This document shows positions 43,907 to 48,226 of a stretch of DNA of 48,226 nucleotides, piece after piece; within the stretch, counting starts at the first letter, position 1; every line of letters starts with the position of its first letter. The notes below the pieces were generated by a model that worked only from the letters and a program-made list of their open reading frames with translations, ran no database searches and was not told where the DNA came from. The DNA lies in contig CALJSB010000087.1 in the NCBI GenBank assembly GCA_937976305.1, forward strand, positions 1 through 48,226, given 5' to 3'. Source of the DNA: an uncultured Acidimicrobiales bacterium. GTDB taxonomy: Bacteria; Actinomycetota; Acidimicrobiia; Acidimicrobiales; SZUA-35. Made by a program: the position numbers and the translations under genes.

Positions 43907-45648
43907 TGCGTACCCATCGCTGCGGCGAGCTGCGGAGCGAAAACACGGGCGAAACTGTCACCCTCACCGGGTGGGTCAATCGCCGTCGTGAGCACGGCGA
44001 ACACCTCGCCTTTGTCGATCTTCGTGACCACACCGGGATCACCCAGTGCGTGGTCGACAACGAGGTCGATGTGCGCGCCGAGTACGTCATCAAGGTGACG
44101 GGCACCGTGACGGCCCGCCTCGAGGGCACTGTCAACGACGAGCTGCCGACCGGCGCCATCGAGCTGCAGGATTGTGAGGTCGAGATTCTCTCGATCGCCG
44201 AGCCGCCGCCGTTCCCGATGGACGACCGGGCTGATCAGGTCGACGAGTTGGTGCGCTTGCGCCACCGCTATGTCGATCTGCGCCGTGAGCGCATGCAGAA
44301 GAACATGCGGATCCGCTCCACCATCAACTCCGCCATTCGGTCGGCCATGGTGAGCCAGGAGTTCGTCGAGGTCGAGACCCCGATGCTCATGCCGTCGACG
44401 CCCGAGGGCGCTCGTGAGTTTCTGGTGCCGTCACGCCAGAAGCCAGGCAACTTCTACGCCCTGCCCCAGTCGCCCCAGCTCTACAAGCAGCTGCTGATGG
44501 TCGGCGGACTCGACCGCTACTTCCAGATCGCTCGCTGCTTGCGCGACGAAGACCTGCGGGCCGATCGCCAATACGAGTTCATGCAGCTCGACATGGAGAT
44601 GAGCTTCTGCGACGTCGACGACGTGCTGTCGGCCGTCGAGGTCGGCGTGCTCGACGCGGCCGAGGCCGTCACGGGTGTCCGTCCCGATGCGGTCGAGCGC
44701 ATGACGTGGCACGACGCCATGGAGCGCTTCGGCATCGACAAGCCCGACCTGCGCTTTGGCATGGAGCTCATCGAGCTCACCGACATCTTTGCCGACACGG
44801 GCTTCAAGGCGTTCTCGACTGCCGAGGCCATCAAGGCCATCAAGGTCGACCAGGGTGCCGACGAATACGGCCGCAACAAGCTCGACGGACTCACCGACGA
44901 AGCCAAGGGTTTCGGCGCCAAGGGCATGGTGTGGCTGAAGGTGCGCGAGCCCGAGGGTGGGGGAGCGCTCGAGTTCGAGTCGCCCGTCGCCAAGTTCCTC
45001 AGCGAGACCGAGACCGCCGCCATCATCGCCACCACCGAGGCTGTCGCGGGCGACCTCGTGCTGGTCATCGCCGACGAGTGGCTCACCACCTGTGAGGTGC
45101 TCGGCGAGCTGCGTAATCGCATCGGCCGCCCGCCCGTGTGGGAAGGGCCCTACAAGTATCTGTGGGTCACCGATTTTCCGCTGTTTGTTGGCGTCGACGC
45201 CAACGGCACGCCCAAGCCCGGTCACCACGCGTTCTGTCAGCCCCATCCCGACGATCTCGACAAGCTCGAGAGCGATCCGATGGCTGTGCGGGCCCAGGCC
45301 TACGACCTCGTGCTCAACGGCTGGGAGCTCGGCTCAGGGTCGATCCGAATTCACGATCCGCAGCTGCAGAAGCGGGTGTTCGAGCTGCTCGGCATCGACG
45401 ACGAAGAGGCCAACAAGCGCTTCGGGTTCTTCCTCGAGCCGTTCAAGTACGGGGCGCCCCCGCACGGCGGTTTCGCGTACGGCATCGATCGCCTCACCGC
45501 CATCCTCGCCGGCGAGGAGAACATCCGCGAGATCATCGCCTTCCCGAAGCCCCAGAGTGGTCTCGACCCGATGACCGATGCGCCCACCGAGGTCGACGCG
45601 GCAGCGCTCGAAGAGGTTGGGATCAGGGTGCTACCGCCCAGCGTCTAG
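43903..45648 (+). CDS. aspS: aspartate--tRNA(Asp/Asn) ligase, predicted non-discriminating
   Basis: A 581-residue bacterial-type AspRS: N-terminal OB fold (1-100), catalytic core with RYVDLRRERMQKNMRIRS, FVEVETPML, RCLRDEDLRADRQYEFMQLDMEMSF, the bacterial GAD insertion (about 290-400) and motif 3 (GGFAYGIDRLTAIL). In the OB fold the residue in RRREHG is H31 and the loop residue in RLEGTVN is glycine. In P. aeruginosa the pair H31/G83 marks a relaxed enzyme that also charges tRNA(Asn), while E. coli has leucine and lysine. I therefore predict the non-discriminating type working with GatCAB. Coupled to hisS by a 4-base overlap. Confidence 0.94.
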   Translation: MMRTHRCGELRSENTGETVTLTGWVNRRREHGEHLAFVDLRDHTGITQCVVDNEVDVRAEYVIKVTGTVTARLEGTVNDELPTGAIELQDCEVEILSIAEPPPFPMDDRADQVDELVRLRHRYVDLRRERMQKNMRIRSTINSAIRSAMVSQEFVEVETPMLMPSTPEGAREFLVPSRQKPGNFYALPQSPQLYKQLLMVGGLDRYFQIARCLRDEDLRADRQYEFMQLDMEMSFCDVDDVLSAVEVGVLDAAEAVTGVRPDAVERMTWHDAMERFGIDKPDLRFGMELIELTDIFADTGFKAFSTAEAIKAIKVDQGADEYGRNKLDGLTDEAKGFGAKGMVWLKVREPEGGGALEFESPVAKFLSETETAAIIATTEAVAGDLVLVIADEWLTTCEVLGELRNRIGRPPVWEGPYKYLWVTDFPLFVGVDANGTPKPGHHAFCQPHPDDLDKLESDPMAVRAQAYDLVLNGWELGSGSIRIHDPQLQKRVFELLGIDDEEANKRFGFFLEPFKYGAPPHGGFAYGIDRLTAILAGEENIREIIAFPKPQSGLDPMTDAPTEVDAAALEEVGIRVLPPSV

Positions 45649-45661
45649 TACGAGCTCGACA

Positions 45662-45677
45662 CTCCCGCGGGAGCGCG
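45662..45677. repeat. palindromic repeat A, copy 1
   Basis: CTCCCGCGGGAGCGCG, 14 bases after the aspS stop. The inner CTCCCGCGGGAG is a perfect 12-bp palindrome. The same 16 bases recur at 45802 and 46661. It may serve aspS as a terminator stem, but there is no T-run. Confidence 0.75.
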
Positions 45678-45737
45678 CCCTCGAACTTGCTGCGGTTGCG
45701 CTTCGTGCCGGCGAGGAGTCTCGATCTCAACTTGCCA

Positions 45738-45816
45738 GGTCGAACGAAGTTCGACCCTAGCCACGAGGTCTGGTCGATCGAAACGTAGACGGTCAGATGC
45801 GCTCCCGCGGGAGCGC
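45738..45816. repeat. composite repeat B-A left of the HNH relic
   Basis: Hairpin B is GGTCGAAC-GAA-GTTCGACC (45738-45756) and is followed by CTAG; palindrome A (45799-45816, 18 bp perfect) follows after about 43 bases. The same B then A order occurs at 46604-46677 on the other side of the HNH remnant, in the same orientation. Confidence 0.65.
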
Positions 45817-45834
45817 GCAGCGCAGGAGCCAGCT

Positions 45835-46588
45835 TTACGCTGCCTCCCAGCACTCCTGCTCATGGACCATGCGGTGGTGGAACGAACACAGCAGGATCAG
45901 GTTGACCAACACGGTCTTGCCGCCCCGGGCCCGATGGATCACATGGTGGGCGTGGAGGAACGAGCGTGCGGTGCAGCCTTCGTATTGGCAGCACTTGTCG
46001 CGTGCTTCGAGGAGTCGCATCTGCCGGGTTGTTGGTGCCTTGCGGAGGGGTGAGGCGTCGATGGGTTGGCCTTCGCTGTCGTGAAGCAATGCCCAGACGG
46101 TCGACTCGCACAGGAGCTCGCCCAACTGCGGTTCAGGCACGGGCGTGCCATCGGACAGCGCTGCGACGATCGAGCCGTCTTCCGCAGTCGAGACGTGTAC
46201 GACGACTTCGGCCTGCGTTCCGCTCCCTCCACCTGCAGCGAGCTGATGACGACAGCTGTCCGGAAGCGAGCGCATCGTCGAGGGCTGACAACGCACCGAG
46301 CGCGCGAGCGACCCGCAACTGCTCCCGGGCGGTGTTGTGTTCGATGCCGCACACCTCGGCCCACCACACCGAACAGGAGGTGGCACCCTTCACCACCCAT
46401 CCGCCTCGTCGATCGAACTCGGCGAGGAGTCTCAACAGCTGGTGCTTGGAGACTGTTCGGTTCACTGCTCCCGTTACCAGTTGGTCTTCGAGTTCGTTCA
46501 GGGGAATCGCCAACAACTGTTGATCGTCGTGCACGACAAGGCCTTCCGCGCATATCACTTGAGGGGGAAGGTGTGCATCCGCAGCCAC
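45835..46588 (-). pseudogene. decayed DUF222/HNH endonuclease gene (13E12-repeat type)
   Basis: Two frames on the minus strand encode the two ends of one protein. The N-terminal piece (46588 to about 46250) has the DUF222 pattern LLRLLAEFDRRGGW, then VCGIEHNTAREQLRVARALGALSALDDALASGQLS. The C-terminal piece (about 46250 to 45835, other frame) has AEVVVHVS, LRKAPTTRQMRLLEARDKCC and the HNH nuclease motif ARSFLHAHHVIHRARGG with LCSFHHRMVHE. The middle of DUF222, normally 100-200 residues, is missing at the frame change, and the protein ends directly after the HNH motif. This is a deleted, frameshifted relic. The M. tuberculosis REP13E12 elements encode proteins of this type. Confidence 0.8.
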
Positions 46589-46603
46589 GAACCAGACGGG
46601 CCA

Positions 46604-46677
46604 GTCGAACTCCGTTCGACCTTAGTGATGGGCTGTGACAGCGAACGGGTGTGCAGCGCGCTCCCGCGGGAGCGCGC
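46604..46677. repeat. composite repeat B-A right of the HNH relic
   Basis: Hairpin B is GTCGAAC-TCC-GTTCGAC (46604-46620) followed by CTTAG; palindrome A here extends to a perfect 22-bp palindrome (46656-46677) centred on CCCGCGGG. With the copy at 45738-45816 it brackets the HNH remnant as direct repeats about 865 bp apart. Confidence 0.65.
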
Positions 46678-46717
46678 ATGCGAAACTGCTGGCTGCTCAC
46701 CTACTGTGAGCGACACC

Positions 46718-48127
46718 ATGCGACTCATCGATCGTCTCCGCGATTTCGAGACCCGAACCCGCCCTGTTGATCCCCACACCGAGGCCGCTCTCAAACGGCG
46801 GTGGGACGCTCTACCGGATTCGCAGAAGCTGCCGAGTCAAGTGCTCGGGCGACGCACCACGGGTTGTGAGGGCAGCCATGGCGTGTTCCCGAAGTGCGAC
46901 TTCTCGTGCAAGCCCTGCTACCACTCGTCCGATGCCAACAAGGTGCGGGTCGACGGCCCCCACACCCTGGTCGAAGTCGAACGGCAGATGGCATTCAGCC
47001 GCAGCCACAACGCGACCACCTCCTACGCCCAGCTCATCGGTGGCGAGGTCAGCCTCCTCGAGCCCGAGGACCATGCAGCGGCACTCGAGATCATGTGGGC
47101 GCACGGTCGTAAGCCGATGAGCTTCACCCACGGAGACTTCGACTACGACTACCTGCGCCGGATCGCCGTCGCCGACGACGGCACGCCCCGCTTCAAGGAG
47201 TTGTCGTTCGCCTGCCACATGGACACCACCATGGTCGGCCGCGAAGGCATTCGGAAGCCCGAGACCGAGGCTCAGCTCAACGAGTATCGGGGCCGGTTCT
47301 GCGAGATGTTCGATCGGCTCAAGCAGGAGCACGGGGTGCGGGCGTTCCTGGCCCACAACATGACGGTGACCCCCGCGAATGTCGATCAGATTCCCGACGT
47401 CATCTCGAACTGTTGGGATCAGGGCTGGCGGATGTTTTCGTTCCAGCCGGCGGCGTACATCGGCAATGAGAATCGTTGGCGGGAGGGATTCAGGGAGCTG
47501 ACCTCCGACATCGTTTGGAGCGAGGTCGAGGCCGGCGTGGGCGCACGTCTGCCCTACGAGGCACTCCATGTTGGTGATACCCGATGCACTCGATCGACCT
47601 GGGGAGCCTGGGTCGGCGACGACTTCGTGCCCATTGTCGATGACCGAGACGACGCCGATCGAGAGTTCGTCGCCACAGCACTCGAAGCGTTTCCAGGCAA
47701 CTTCATCGGCCAGGACCCTCTGACCGCAGGCGTTCGGATGGCTCGTTCAGCCGCCGTCACTCCGGCCGTGGTTCCTCAGGCCGCCCGGTGGCTCGGCCGC
47801 TACGTGAGCCGGGCCGGTGGCCTTCGGGCCTCGTGGCGCGAGGTCCGACCCATGACATTCGTGATGCATCAGTTCATCGACGCAACCGACACTGCAGCCG
47901 CGTGGGAGCACATCCAAGACGGCAGCCGGGCCGAAGACGCCAAGATCTTGGCCGCCCAGGAGCGGTTGGAGGCCTGCGCCTACATCATGAACCATCCAGA
48001 CAAGGGTCAATCCGTGCCAGCGTGCGTCCAGCACGCGGTGTATGACCCGGGCGAGAATCGACAGTTGGTCGAGCTCCTGCCGCAAAGGCCTACGCGCAAC
48101 TCGGCAGCGGTCGAGATCGCGACCTGA
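46718..48127 (+). CDS. uncharacterised radical SAM protein
   Basis: A 469-residue protein. The 4Fe-4S/SAM motif is FPKCDFSCKPCYHSS, a CxxxCxxC cluster site about 65 residues from the start, and it is followed by QLIGGEVSLLEPEDH, the GGE-type SAM-binding motif. The middle (HGDFDYDYLRRIAV, LAHNMTVTPANVDQIPDVI, FSFQPAAYIGNENRW) follows the partial TIM barrel. Further cysteines (EACAYIM, VPACVQHAVYD) near the C-terminus might bind an auxiliary cluster. I do not recognise the subfamily or substrate. The start ATG at 46718 lies 10 bases after TACTGT; GTG 46706 overlaps that box. It is a single gene with no obvious partner. Confidence 0.82.
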   Translation: MRLIDRLRDFETRTRPVDPHTEAALKRRWDALPDSQKLPSQVLGRRTTGCEGSHGVFPKCDFSCKPCYHSSDANKVRVDGPHTLVEVERQMAFSRSHNATTSYAQLIGGEVSLLEPEDHAAALEIMWAHGRKPMSFTHGDFDYDYLRRIAVADDGTPRFKELSFACHMDTTMVGREGIRKPETEAQLNEYRGRFCEMFDRLKQEHGVRAFLAHNMTVTPANVDQIPDVISNCWDQGWRMFSFQPAAYIGNENRWREGFRELTSDIVWSEVEAGVGARLPYEALHVGDTRCTRSTWGAWVGDDFVPIVDDRDDADREFVATALEAFPGNFIGQDPLTAGVRMARSAAVTPAVVPQAARWLGRYVSRAGGLRASWREVRPMTFVMHQFIDATDTAAAWEHIQDGSRAEDAKILAAQERLEACAYIMNHPDKGQSVPACVQHAVYDPGENRQLVELLPQRPTRNSAAVEIAT

Positions 48128-48154
48128 CCACGACCAGCGGTCGATCCTGGCGCC

Positions 48155-48202
48155 ATGCTGCGATTTCCTAAACGGGAACGAAAGCGGCGGAAGCGGCGTT
48201 AA
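48155..48202 (+). CDS. possible 15-residue basic micropeptide
   Basis: ATG at 48155 opens a frame of 15 codons, MLRFPKRERKRRKRR, then TAA. Ten of the 15 residues are Arg or Lys. GATCCT ends 7 bases before the ATG, near the spacing used by leaderless genes in this window. A short basic peptide could be a small ribosomal-type protein or chance; there is no further evidence. Confidence 0.2.
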   Translation: MLRFPKRERKRRKRR

Positions 48203-48226
48203 CCCAACCATGACGAACTTTTTTGC

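Noticed and set aside
45623..45863. Small minus-strand frames between aspS and the HNH relic as genes
   Set aside because: They run through the palindromic repeats, have no family resemblance and overlap each other in different frames.

Overview
The window is a GC-rich, gene-dense piece of an actinobacterial chromosome, most likely from the class Acidimicrobiia (inference from protein sequences, gene order and promoter style; no database search was possible). As I remember the M. tuberculosis map, the order thrS - HIT - pgsA - patA - pimA - pdxS - pdxT - yebC - ruvC - ruvA - ruvB - yajC - secD - secF - apt - rel - hisS - aspS follows the Rv2614c-to-Rv2572c stretch, with lineage-specific genes inserted between the blocks. 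I saw no rRNA, tRNA, CRISPR array, transposase or prophage.

Layout. 1-5100: the 3' end of an unidentified gene, a cluster of short hairpin repeats, and two paralogous secreted alpha/beta hydrolases of the TAP-like type on the minus strand. 5126-11053: thrS, a HIT hydrolase, a small membrane protein, and the three first genes of phosphatidylinositol mannoside synthesis (pgsA, patA, pimA). 11099-16604: an APH-like kinase, a convergent copper amine oxidase, a membrane protein that looks like an M48 peptidase with a destroyed active site, a DUF3048 lipoprotein and a TetR regulator. 16697-19692: a methyltransferase, the PLP synthase pair pdxS/pdxT and a YebC-type regulator. 19710-22638: an ABC-2 exporter pair and a lipoprotein esterase on the minus strand. 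22670-33021: ruvCAB, queA-tgt, yajC-secD-secF, apt and rel, mostly in overlapping operons. 33026-42433: the accessory core, with a roughly 2,200-residue surface-fibre-like protein built of 27 tandem 60-61 residue repeats, a divergent HD-GYP membrane protein (predicted c-di-GMP phosphodiesterase) and a Fic AMPylase with a near-perfect palindromic operator. 42590-48226: hisS-aspS, a decayed DUF222/HNH (13E12-type) element between composite palindromic repeats, and a radical SAM enzyme.

Functional links. Rel, apt and the queA-tgt, sec and ruv operons are housekeeping. The PIM genes point to a mannosylated inositol-lipid envelope. The AspRS carries the His/Gly pair of non-discriminating enzymes, predicting Asp-tRNA(Asn) and a GatCAB amidotransferase elsewhere in the genome. 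Many genes have a TANNNT box 5-8 nt before the start codon and no Shine-Dalgarno sequence, so leaderless transcription appears to be common; I used this to choose several start codons.

Most unusual features: the giant repeat protein next to an HD-GYP gene; a Tgt in which all three zinc cysteines are replaced; a catalytically dead M48 homologue; the Fic operator; the HNH relic with its flanking repeats; and a palindromic repeat family around the duplicated hydrolases.
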